Assembly: GCA_029204225.1 (NCBI GenBank)
Contig: CM055098.1
Coordinates: 17,101,775 to 17,165,774, forward strand
Length of the DNA stretch: 64,000 nt
Source of the DNA: Diphasiastrum complanatum
Lineage: Eukaryota > Streptophyta > Lycopodiopsida > Lycopodiales > Lycopodiaceae
Direction: 5' to 3'
Position 1 is the stretch's first letter, and the number at the start of each line of letters is the position of its first letter. The notes beneath the pieces are model-generated. The model searched no databases and was not told the origin of the DNA. It saw only the letters and a program-made list of their open reading frames with translations. Of this stretch, positions 1-7,157 are shown piece after piece. The position numbers and the translations under genes are program-made.

Positions 1-59
1 GCGCTAGTAAGACATGTGGTCTCTTTGACCAATCTGGAAAGTTCAGACCTGAGGAGACC

Positions 60-230
60 TTCAGCGAGTGTTCAGATTTACAGCGATGGCTCAGATGGTC
101 AGACCAGCAATGGCTCAGACCTCCTGGCTCAGACAGCGATGGCCAGATGGCTCAGTCCTGCGATGGCTCCCTCCTGGCTCAGACCCACAGTGTCTCAAGT
201 CCAAATAATGTGGTAAGACCGGGAACCCTT
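60..230. repeat. Degenerate short tandem motif (GCGATGGCTCAGA-like)
   Basis: Imperfect copies of a ~14-base word such as AGCGATGGCTCAGA and CAGCAATGGCTCAGA recur through this stretch. It sits directly at the 3' end of the LINE-B relic, where similarity to the LINE ORF2 stops. It may be a decayed minisatellite or LINE-tail material. I see no coding signal of its own. Confidence 0.5.
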
Positions 231-1305
231 CTATGTCAAGCTCAATAAAATGAGTCCAGTAGTAGCCGGGTTTAACCCCAAGCTGTCGCCCCCAAGTACG
301 GTCAAGATATGCCCGATATAAGATGCACCTGATATACTGATGAGTACCTGTGGGGAACTCTATACTGGAGATACCAAATGACTCAAGGAGGAAATGGGAT
401 GCTTGAGAGAACCACGATAGTCGATAACCCTGGTCATGAAGAAAGTGTGAGGAAACAAGTGCTGTCTGTGTATATCTCATATCCTCATCGGGCAGAGCCT
501 GGATTCTCTGAATGTATGCGATAAGCTGGAACGCAACATATATGTGAATGGGTGGAACGACAAACTCTGCAAGAAGGATCTCATGTGGAACCAAGGGCTT
601 CGCCCGAATCATACGAGCTAACATGGTGGTCTACAATCGTGAAATGCTGGCCCAATGTGATGAAGGAAGGCCGGTACACCATGTCTCTGCTGCATATAAG
701 GCTGTGGGGGTGACAATAGTATCAAAGAGTCTACACTTACTGCGAGCGTCCCGGATGAGCTTCCGAAAGCAGAACCGCTCAAGCTGAACAAGAGAGGAAT
801 GCCCCTTCCCAAGTCGGGTGGTGGCCGTCGCATGCTGATGAAGGTATGACCAGAAAAGAGTATCCCCAAATAGGTATAAGAGGAAACTACCTCTAAGGCC
901 TGTCCATCTAGGATGAGCTCCTGGCGCTGCATGAAGGCTCGAGAAGTGTTGAAGACCATAACCTTGGTCTTCGTAGTGTTCACCCCCAACCCCCATCTGG
1001 TACAAAATCCCTGTAAACAATCCAGCTGCCTCTGCAAACCCTCTCTGGTCCAGGATACTAGTACTACATCATCCGCATAAAGGAGAATAGCAATCAGAAT
1101 GGTGCCAAGTCTACAGCCACCCCACCCCCGCCACACTGTGAGATGACTCACTATAACTCATCAATATACAATCCAAAGAGAACCGGTGAAAGAGAGCACC
1201 CCTGTTTCACCCCAGTGGTGCTCCAAATGTGATCAGATAAGCCACTGCTATGTCGGAAACATCTCAAGACCTTCTCATAAAGAGCCATCACTGCTAGAAC
1301 AATAT

Positions 1306-1308
<3 letters not shown>
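200..1308 (-). pseudogene. LINE-B: 5'-truncated LINE ORF2 relic (reverse transcriptase and C-terminal region)
   Basis: Read on the minus strand, several broken frames match the neighbouring intact LINE-A ORF2 in order. They are the RT block ending TTGVKQGCSLSPVLFGLYID, the catalytic YADDVVLVS block with the following KTKVMVFNTSRAF segment, and the domain around RAKPLVPHEILLAEF and GTHQYIRCILYRAY. The frame breaks at least twice. The copy starts abruptly inside RT at the (GA)n tract at 1309 and loses the C-terminal zinc motif. It is the same family as LINE-A but clearly diverged, so it is an older copy. Confidence 0.85.

Positions 1309-1385
<77 letters not shown>
1309..1385. repeat. (GA)n microsatellite, 77 bp
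   Basis: A perfect AG repeat lies between the 5' truncation point of LINE-B and the 3' end of LINE-A. In LINE orientation it is a (TC)n tract following an A/T-rich tail (TAATAATAATTCTAATTC). It could be the 3' tail of LINE-A, its target sequence, or both. Confidence 0.95.
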
Positions 1386-1388
<3 letters not shown>

Positions 1389-1622
1389 AGAATTAGAATT
1401 ATTATTATTAACGTCTTTTGGTGCCCAGGGGCACATAAGACAAAAGAGAGTACAAAATGTGAGAAGCATTGTCCGCATAAGGACTTATTTACCAATGAAA
1501 AGACAGTAAAACTAAAACTAAAATATCGATCTCTCTGTCTCTAAGAGAAAAAGTATCCAAGCTTGACCACCAGCTGGTGAGGGTACAAAGCAAGAGCTTA
1601 ACCACCTGCTCCGCGGAGGAAA

Positions 1623-4600
1623 CTAGCTACGAGCAAGCCGAAAGTAATGAGTGATGGTAGTAGTGGGTCGTGATGTAGGCTGGTGGGAGGCGTATGAAGA
1701 TCTAGTAGCACTGGATCGAGCCGAAACTCTCTGTGTCTTCGATCTTCGGACGGGGACGTCAAAATCCGCAACCGAAATATCCACTCTGTCTCGCTTCTGG
1801 AAGAACTGAGTAATGTGAGCCTGACTGGAATCCATATCTGAGAGCGTAGGTAGAAGTGAAGCTCGTAAAATATACATCTCTGTCAAAAGAAGACCCACAC
1901 ATCTAGCGTCTGGATACTCGAGGAAGGAGCTCAACGTGAGGGGAATATCTCGGTATAAACAATGGTATCGTCCTCTAATCTCATAGTATACTGGGCAGCG
2001 AAAGATGAAATGAAACTCATCTTCCACCTCCTGAAGAGAACAGAGCTGACATATCCGCTGCAATCTGGGAGTGTCTGTGTATCTACCTGTCTCGATAGCA
2101 AGCTGATGAGAAGAGACTCGAAGCTGTCCTATACGATATCTCAGACCAAAAGATAGCGTCTGTGTAAGATAAACTGGAAGAATAGGCAAGCCCGAAACGT
2201 CCAGCCGTAAAAGATGTGTGCCATAATAATGTAGCTTGACCCTATCTGGATCAGGATGTGACCATATAGTGCGTATGTAGCTCCGGTAGATCTGCTGTCT
2301 GATATAAGCATGGGTTCCATTCGGAAGATCAAGTGCGGATAAACCCCAAGTCTGAAGAAGGGCTGAGACACTGCGATACCAAGAGTGCTTGGCTCCCTGA
2401 TCCGCAATGGTACAAGATGAAGTGAGAGCAGCAACAATGTATCTGGAGGTATCTAGATCTGATACCCTGTGAAGAAAGGTGATGATCTGAAACATAGCAC
2501 CAACAACTAATGGAGGAGAAGCAAACTCGGCTAGTATGATATCATGTGGTACTGAGGGCTTAGCCCGGATTATCCTACTGAGCATGAGAATCTGGATACG
2601 AGTAAGATCTCTCCATGTATCGCGTGATAAATCAGGGCACCAAGTCTCAGCCGAATATAGCACAACTGGGGAGACAGTAGCAGAAAATAGTAGGCATCTG
2701 GTAGCAGGATCCTGCACATAATAAGTAGAGCAAAATCTCTCCATATGCACAAGAGCGGTATGCCCCTTGCGGAGCCTGGCGGTGGCTGCTGGTCGAAAAG
2801 TGAGTAGCGGACCAGAGAAAAGAACTCCCAAATAGGTGTAGGAGGTCACGATCTCAATCGGTAGCCCGTCATAATAGAAAATCACATCTCTCATATGCTG
2901 TCTGTTGGTGTTAAACACCATAATCTTAGTCTTCTTAAGGTTAACCGTCAATCCCCAACGCTGGCAAAAGTGATGTAAAGCAGAAAGGTGACTCTGTAAA
3001 CCAGCTGCAGAGGATGAGAGGAGAACCACATCATCAGCGTACAAGAGAATGGGGATAATAATGTCTGCTAGGGGACAGCCCTCTCCACCTTCCTCGCGAA
3101 TAATCCGCTCGAGGTCATCTATATATAGTGCAAAAAGAGTGGGTGATAAGGGGCAACCCTGCTTCACACCAATGGTAGAATGTATCTGTGAGGACCAGCC
3201 ACTACCATCTCTGAAACGTGCCAAGACTCGCTCATATAAAGTAATGATCGCAGCAATAGTATCCTCTGAAAAGCCAAGTGAAGACAGTCTCTGGAAAAGA
3301 AGATGTCGTGGAACAGAGTCAAAAGCTTTGCGAAAATCCACAAAGCAACAGTAAATTCTCTGTTTCCGATGTCGAGCCTCCTCAATAATGCATCTCAAAA
3401 TGAAGATCTGGTCTGAAGTAGAATATCCCGGTCTGAAACCAGCTTGACCCATAGCGTGTAAACCCTCAGTTTCAGCAAAAGATCCAGTAACTGTCTGTAG
3501 TATAGAGCCATATATCTTAGCCAGAGTGTGGCCAATCATAATGGTGCGGTAGTTTCCTACATTCATGGGATCACCTGCCTTGAGGATGGGGTGAAGGATA
3601 TTAGTACACCAAGCCGTAGGAAAACCAGAAGTAACAGCTGTGTTAAAAACATGAGCAATGTAAGGGGAGATGAGATGTGCTACGGGCTTTAGGAAGTCTA
3701 CACTTAAGGAGTCATAGTCAGTGGCTTTATTTAGTTTGGCATGTTTAATGGCGTTTTCAACCATGTCAGGGGTGAAAAGTGAGCAGTGGTCAGGTCTCGG
3801 TGAGAGTGAGGTAGGAGGAGAGTCCGTGGTATATAACTCCGTGGCATACTCGATCCAGGATTCGATGGCTATGGGGGCCAATGTTGAAGAGTGTCTGGTG
3901 AAATGTTTCCAGAAAAAAGAGGAGGGTGAATCTAAAGAGTTGATCATTTTTTGGCAGAGTGATTGTAGGTACTTGATCTTCTTTGTTCTGGTGGTTCTAT
4001 GATATTCTTTCTGGCATTGTTTGAGTGTGGCAGGGGAGTGTGACCTGGCATATGTCACATGATTGTGAAGAGAGCGGCATTCTGCATCATACCATCTGTT
4101 GTGAACACTTCTGTGAGATGATGTCGTTTTGGTGGGGAAGGATGAGGAAGCAGCAGCTAAGAGGGATGTAGAGAGAAAAGTGGCTTGCTGGTCAATTGGT
4201 GCCATGAACGGGAAGTTAGCGAGTAGTTGGGATAAGATTGTGGTGTAATTAGTGAATCCAGATTGGATGAAAGGAATACGTTTATGAGTGGGAAGAGAGC
4301 AAGAAACTTGCAAAGAAGAGGTTATGTGACCAAGTGAGATGTGTAAGAGTGAGTGATCGGAAATGGTAGGGGGTGTAATGGAGAAATCAGAAATGTGAGA
4401 GATCAAAGCAGGTGATCCAATGAAGTAGTCGACCACACTATGTCCTCCACCATGAGGATAGCATGTATATGCTGATGAGGAAGGCCACTGTGTGAGGCCA
4501 TTCAAAATGGCAAGAGCGTGTGTCTCTGCTAGAGTGATCAACTGCTCCCCAAAAGATGTAGCTGGAGTGTCTGCATCCTGTGATACCCGGTCTAGCCCCA

Positions 4601-5171
4601 TATCCAAAGGGTAAAGCCTGAGAAGATCCGTAGCTGCATGAAATTCGGTTTGTCTAGAGCTTGTGCGGGCGTTGAAATCACCTGCTAGTAAAATGGAACC
4701 CTGCTGAGAAAAGATAGCAATATCATCTGAGAGAGCCTGAAAAGGGTCCCCGCCAAACTCAGCAAACACTGAGGTCTGTGGAGCAAAATAGCATACAGCT
4801 ACATAGATGTCCTGAGGTAATCCCAATAGTGAGCCAATAATGTGTAACCAAATATAGCGAGCGTATGGATCTTGTTTAACCATCTGAACTGTGGTGTCTC
4901 TGTATAAACAAGCTACTCCTCCAGATCCTCGACAAGTTTTTCCCCTAACAAATGGACGAAAAGCAGAATGCCAAGAGTACTCCTGTATATTTGGAAGAGG
5001 ATGATATAAGGACTCATGAGTTTCAGCCAACAACAAAATGTCGCATTTTCTAATAAAATCAGCAAAGTCTCCGGCTGATGACGAAGATAAAAAACCATTA
5101 CAATTCCAGAAGCCAAGTCTCAAATTGGTAGGGGATCTCGGGTAGCTTCTATATCCGGGGGCCCCTAGTTC
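1623..5171 (-). CDS. LINE-A ORF2: endonuclease / reverse transcriptase
   Basis: The open frame starts directly after the ORF1 TAG and has no ATG before the endonuclease; the recognisable domain begins LRLGFWNCNG with a TTG at 5121-5123. Counting that Leu as residue 1 (1166 residues), the APE-type endonuclease shows AETH (E34), GDFNA (about 148-152), HSVVDY (about 228-233) and SDHS (255-258). Reverse transcriptase shows FVDFRKAFD (594-602), GVKQGCPLSP (652-661) and the catalytic YADD (695-698; bases 3030-3041). A C-x2-C-x9-H-x4-C zinc motif lies at 1025-1043, as in many LINE ORF2 proteins. Near the end are QAHITQFF (1101-1108), a canonical PIP-box pattern, and a PIP-like TTTITHYF (1154-1161). 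There is no internal stop or frameshift. The product would nick target DNA and prime reverse transcription in the nucleus. Confidence 0.9.
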   Translation of the reverse strand, partial: ELGAPGYRSYPRSPTNLRLGFWNCNGFLSSSSAGDFADFIRKCDILLLAETHESLYHPLPNIQEYSWHSAFRPFVRGKTCRGSGGVACLYRDTTVQMVKQDPYARYIWLHIIGSLLGLPQDIYVAVCYFAPQTSVFAEFGGDPFQALSDDIAIFSQQGSILLAGDFNARTSSRQTEFHAATDLLRLYPLDMGLDRVSQDADTPATSFGEQLITLAETHALAILNGLTQWPSSSAYTCYPHGGGHSVVDYFIGSPALISHISDFSITPPTISDHSLLHISLGHITSSLQVSCSLPTHKRIPFIQSGFTNYTTILSQLLANFPFMAPIDQQATFLSTSLLAAASSSFPTKTTSSHRSVHNRWYDAECRSLHNHVTYARSHSPATLKQCQKEYHRTTRTKKIKYLQSLCQKMINSLDSPSSFFWKHFTRHSSTLAPIAIESWIEYATELYTTDSPPTSLSPRPDHCSLFTPDMVENAIKHAKLNKATDYDSLSVDFLKPVAHLISPYIAHVFNTAVTSGFPTAWCTNILHPILKAGDPMNVGNYRTIMIGHTLAKIYGSILQTVTGSFAETEGLHAMGQAGFRPGYSTSDQIFILRCIIEEARHRKQRIYCCFVDFRKAFDSVPRHLLFQRLSSLGFSEDTIAAIITLYERVLARFRDGSGWSSQIHSTIGVKQGCPLSPTLFALYIDDLERIIREEGGEGCPLADIIIPILLYADDVVLLSSSAAGLQSHLSALHHFCQRWGLTVNLKKTKIMVFNTNRQHMRDVIFYYDGLPIEIVTSYTYLGVLFSGPLLTFRPAATARLRKGHTALVHMERFCSTYYVQDPATRCLLFSATVSPVVLYSAETWCPDLSRDTWRDLTRIQILMLSRIIRAKPSVPHDIILAEFASPPLVVGAMFQIITFLHRVSDLDTSRYIVAALTSSCTIADQGAKHSWYRSVSALLQTWGLSALDLPNGTHAYIRQQIYRSYIRTIWSHPDPDRVKLHYYGTHLLRLDVSGLPILPVYLTQTLSFGLRYRIGQLRVSSHQLAIETGRYTDTPRLQRICQLCSLQEVEDEFHFIFRCPVYYEIRGRYHCLYRDIPLTLSSFLEYPDARCVGLLLTEMYILRASLLPTLSDMDSSQAHITQFFQKRDRVDISVADFDVPVRRSKTQRVSARSSATRSSYASHQPTSRPTTTITHYFRLARS
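1800..1823 (-). other. PIP-box motif in LINE-A ORF2
   Basis: The codons spell QAHITQFF, which matches the PCNA-interacting consensus Q-x-x-[hydrophobic]-x-x-[aromatic]-[aromatic], followed by a basic stretch (QKRDR). Human L1 ORF2p is known to bind PCNA through a PIP box between its endonuclease and RT. Here the motif is at the C-terminal end. That it binds PCNA is inference. Confidence 0.55.
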
Positions 5172-5180
5172 CTATTGTGG
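5160..5180 (-). promoter_or_regulatory. Candidate leaky amber stop between LINE-A ORF1 and ORF2
   Basis: On the minus strand the codons read CCA CAA TAG GAA CTA GGG GCC CCC. The frame continues uninterrupted into the endonuclease domain of ORF2, and no ATG occurs first. The context resembles the leaky plant-viral pattern CAA-UAG-CAR-YYA except for G at the base after the stop. It is followed by a self-complementary GGGGCCCC run that could form structure. Function is inferred, not shown. Confidence 0.5.
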
Positions 5181-6092
5181 AAGGTCGAAAAATCTCGGTT
5201 TCCCGTCAATAAAAACAACCCTTTGCCCTTTCTCTTTCGCTTCAAGGATAATCTTTTTTCTTGCCAACCATTGAGTATTTGTTAAGTCATCATCCATATA
5301 AATGAAAGTACCTTTAAGCTTTGCCCTAAGCCGAAGGGCAGCATTGCGTTGTGAAAGCGAGCGGAACTTGATAAACAAAACATTGTCATCAAATTTACTA
5401 CGCCAAGCAGTATCAAAACCATCAGCCACATGAGATAACTTGGAAATGAGCAAATCCGTAGCTTCTTCCAACGGTTTTCCACCATTGGCAATGCCTCTTA
5501 CTCTAATGTTAAAGGCTTTTTTGGCCCTTCTGGCTTGTTCACCCAAAACTGTCTCCAAATCGTTTTCCTTCGGAAAAGATGAAATCTGAGAGTGATTACC
5601 TTGCTTAAGGATCGATGTCGTTTCTTCAACCTGTTTTGCGAGTGATGAGAGTTTGCTGCCCATATCATCCGGTTTGAAGAGTGCTGCCCACGTTTTCGTC
5701 TCCTCGACTTGTTTCTCCAAGCTATTGATCTTGTTGGAAGTCTCCTCCAAGGCACTTTTTTCTGCAATTCGTTGCTTAAGATATATATTTTCTTGCTCAA
5801 GCTGCTCCACACGTTCCGTGACACCAAAAAGATCCTTAGCTAACTTGCTATTTTCAGCTTCAAAGAGGTGTAGTTGTTTCTTAAGTCCAAGAATTTCTTG
5901 TCGGATAAAACTAAGATCATAAGCAAAAAGACTTTCGGTAGGTTTGGAAGGAGTGTAGTCAATGGCAGCCATGTTGACAGGAATGTCACTAGTTTCTATC
6001 ACCGAAGACGGCTCCTCCATCACTACCGGTGATGGGGGGGTGTCCAACAGGGAGGGGGGTGTAAGAACACCTCCCTTTTTCTTAGGTGCCAT
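5172..6092 (-). CDS. LINE-A ORF1: coiled-coil RNA-binding protein (L1-like ORF1p)
   Basis: I chose the ATG at 6090-6092 (MAPKKKGG), giving 306 residues; an upstream TTG-initiated extension is GC-repeat leader and looks non-coding. The N-terminus has a basic PKKK run. About residues 60-160 form a heptad-rich coiled coil (for example LFEAENSKLAKDLFGVTERV, and IAEKSALEETSNKINSLEKQ). The C-terminal part contains FNIRVRGIANGGKPLEEAT, RNAALRLRAKLKGTFIYMDD and a basic end, resembling the RRM plus C-terminal domain of L1 ORF1 proteins. Such proteins trimerise and coat LINE RNA. No CCHC knuckle, common in seed-plant LINE ORF1, is present. It ends LPQ-TAG in frame with ORF2. Confidence 0.85.
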   Translation of the reverse strand: MAPKKKGGVLTPPSLLDTPPSPVVMEEPSSVIETSDIPVNMAAIDYTPSKPTESLFAYDLSFIRQEILGLKKQLHLFEAENSKLAKDLFGVTERVEQLEQENIYLKQRIAEKSALEETSNKINSLEKQVEETKTWAALFKPDDMGSKLSSLAKQVEETTSILKQGNHSQISSFPKENDLETVLGEQARRAKKAFNIRVRGIANGGKPLEEATDLLISKLSHVADGFDTAWRSKFDDNVLFIKFRSLSQRNAALRLRAKLKGTFIYMDDDLTNTQWLARKKIILEAKEKGQRVVFIDGKPRFFDLPQ

Positions 6093-6320
6093 AGGAGGCG
6101 GTAAGCAGATGGAGGACAGTGTAGACAAACGGCCAGGCGTAGCAGCGCAGTAGCGCAGACCAGCGCAGGGCAGCGTAGGGCAGGTGCGAAGGTCAGCACT
6201 GCAGCGCCAGCAGGGCGGACAGCAGCGCCAGCAGGGCGGGTGGGCGCGCAAGAGAGAGAGAGGGCAGCAGCGCTAGCAGGGCGGGCAGCGCACCAGCAGG
6301 GCGGCGGAGCACCAGCAGGC

Positions 6321-6322
<2 letters not shown>
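6093..6322 (-). promoter_or_regulatory. GC-rich 5' leader of LINE-A with short tandem repeats
   Basis: Repeats of words such as CCAGCAGGGCGG and CAGCGCCAGCAGGGC make this stretch far more GC-rich than its surroundings. LINE 5' leaders often carry an internal promoter, and the position right before ORF1 fits that role. No specific promoter motif can be named. Confidence 0.5.

Positions 6323-6369
<47 letters not shown>
6323..6369. repeat. (GA)n microsatellite, ~47 bp, at the 5' border of LINE-A
   Basis: A pure AG tract directly abuts the 5' end of LINE-A, mirroring the tract at its 3' end. Sequence to the right (6370 onward) is unique intronic DNA. Confidence 0.95.
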
Positions 6370-6371
<2 letters not shown>

Positions 6372-6642
6372 GTAATCTTGAACAAAAGCTGTACACACAA
6401 ATTCTAATGAACAAATGACAAATTGAATTATATATGTTCATAAAGTTTGCCTATCAACATAACATCAAGGTTTTTCTTTGTAGATTTGTGAAATAGACTA
6501 CTTGGAATTGGAAGGGAAGAAAAAACTCTGCCTTCTGCATAGCAAAGTCTTGATATGTGTGTCCAATCATTGTAAAGCACATAGAGCAGGTACTGCCTTG
6601 GATTTTTACAAAGCACATTTTAAGCTAAGTATCCTCTTACAG

Positions 6643-6724
6643 AGCAGGGAAGAGCCTTGTGGGACTAACTGGAAAATAACAGGAGATGCTTTGACCTTTC
6701 GTAAACAGCACAGGCTTTCAGCTG
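6643..6724 (+). CDS. LPXB: LPXB exon a (internal)
   Basis: Encodes a segment ending GDALTFRKQHRLSA, which matches the LpxB stretch just before the LLPGSR motif (typically an FR-x-x-x-G/R-L/I-x form). The acceptor is the AG after a pyrimidine-rich CCTCTTAC; the donor is GTGAGC at 6725. It ends one base into an alanine codon, completed by the next exon. The preceding exon is not visible between 6370 and 6642, and the exact 5' edge is the least certain border. Confidence 0.7.
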
Positions 6725-6918
6725 GTGAGCATTCATCAATATCCTTTAATCTGCTATAATCACATGCTAAAGTACTAACTTTCCAAGTTCTGACCTAAGT
6801 GTTGTGTTTTGTTGTTCCTGACATTATGGCTTCCTCTTTCTTTGTTGAAGTTGATATGAATGGTGTAATATACTTTTGGTAGCCAACTGTACTAAAGCAT
6901 CATTTTTGGAACTGACAG

Positions 6919-7157
6919 CCACGACCCTTGTGAGTGTTTTACCGGGAAGCAGAATGCAAGAAGTACGACGCATGCTACCAATTTTCGGTACTACTTTGAC
7001 TATGCTGAAAGACCACATTTCTGATCTTGCTGTGATCATCCCAACAGTCTCCAGTAAAGTGCTTTTGGACGAGATAAACTTCTCTATAAAGCAGTGGAAT
7101 ATACCAGTTGTAGTCCTGGCTGGAGCATCTCAGAAAGAAAAATATGATGCTTTCTCT
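6919..7157 (+). CDS. LPXB: LPXB exon b: VLPGSR motif region
   Basis: Completes the split Ala codon (G|CC) and continues TTLVSVLPGSRMQEVRRMLP, the hallmark LpxB glycosyltransferase motif (LLPGSR-x-x-E-V). It then runs through HISDLAVIIPT and VVVLAGASQKEKYDAFS, matching the nucleotide-sugar binding half of the GT19 fold. The donor is GTATGA at 7158, phase 0. No stop or frameshift. Confidence 0.88.

Larger units (their letters stand above)
1386..6322 (-). mobile_element. LINE-A: apparently full-length non-LTR retrotransposon
   Basis: The element runs right to left: a GC-rich leader (6093-6322), ORF1 (6092-5172), ORF2 (to 1623), a ~237-base 3' UTR and a short AT-rich tail. Both outer borders are (GA)n tracts. 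Both reading frames are open over their full length, which suggests a recent insertion and possibly an active copy. ORF1 and ORF2 share one frame, separated only by a TAG at 5172-5174. At least four relics of the same family (LINE-B to LINE-E) lie elsewhere in the window. I cannot define a target-site duplication because both borders are in the same simple repeat. Confidence 0.88.

Noticed and set aside
1151-1509. Open frames with long Ser-Leu or Arg-Glu repeats at the (GA)n/(TC)n tracts (also near 6193-6400, 41240-41437, 43545-43919, 44253-44566, 44888-45188)
   Set aside because: These are translations of dinucleotide repeats; open frames there are automatic and not evidence of genes.
5121-5123. 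Methionine start for LINE-A ORF2 at this position
   Set aside because: The codon on the minus strand is TTG, not ATG. No ATG precedes the endonuclease in this frame back to the ORF1 TAG, which is why readthrough is proposed instead.
6093-6251. N-terminal extension of LINE-A ORF1 (Pro/Cys-rich)
   Set aside because: It would start at TTG and is a translation of the GC-rich leader repeats; the ATG at 6092 is better.
6502-6642. Upstream continuation of LPXB exon a
   Set aside because: The frame is open but does not resemble LpxB, and a good acceptor precedes 6643.
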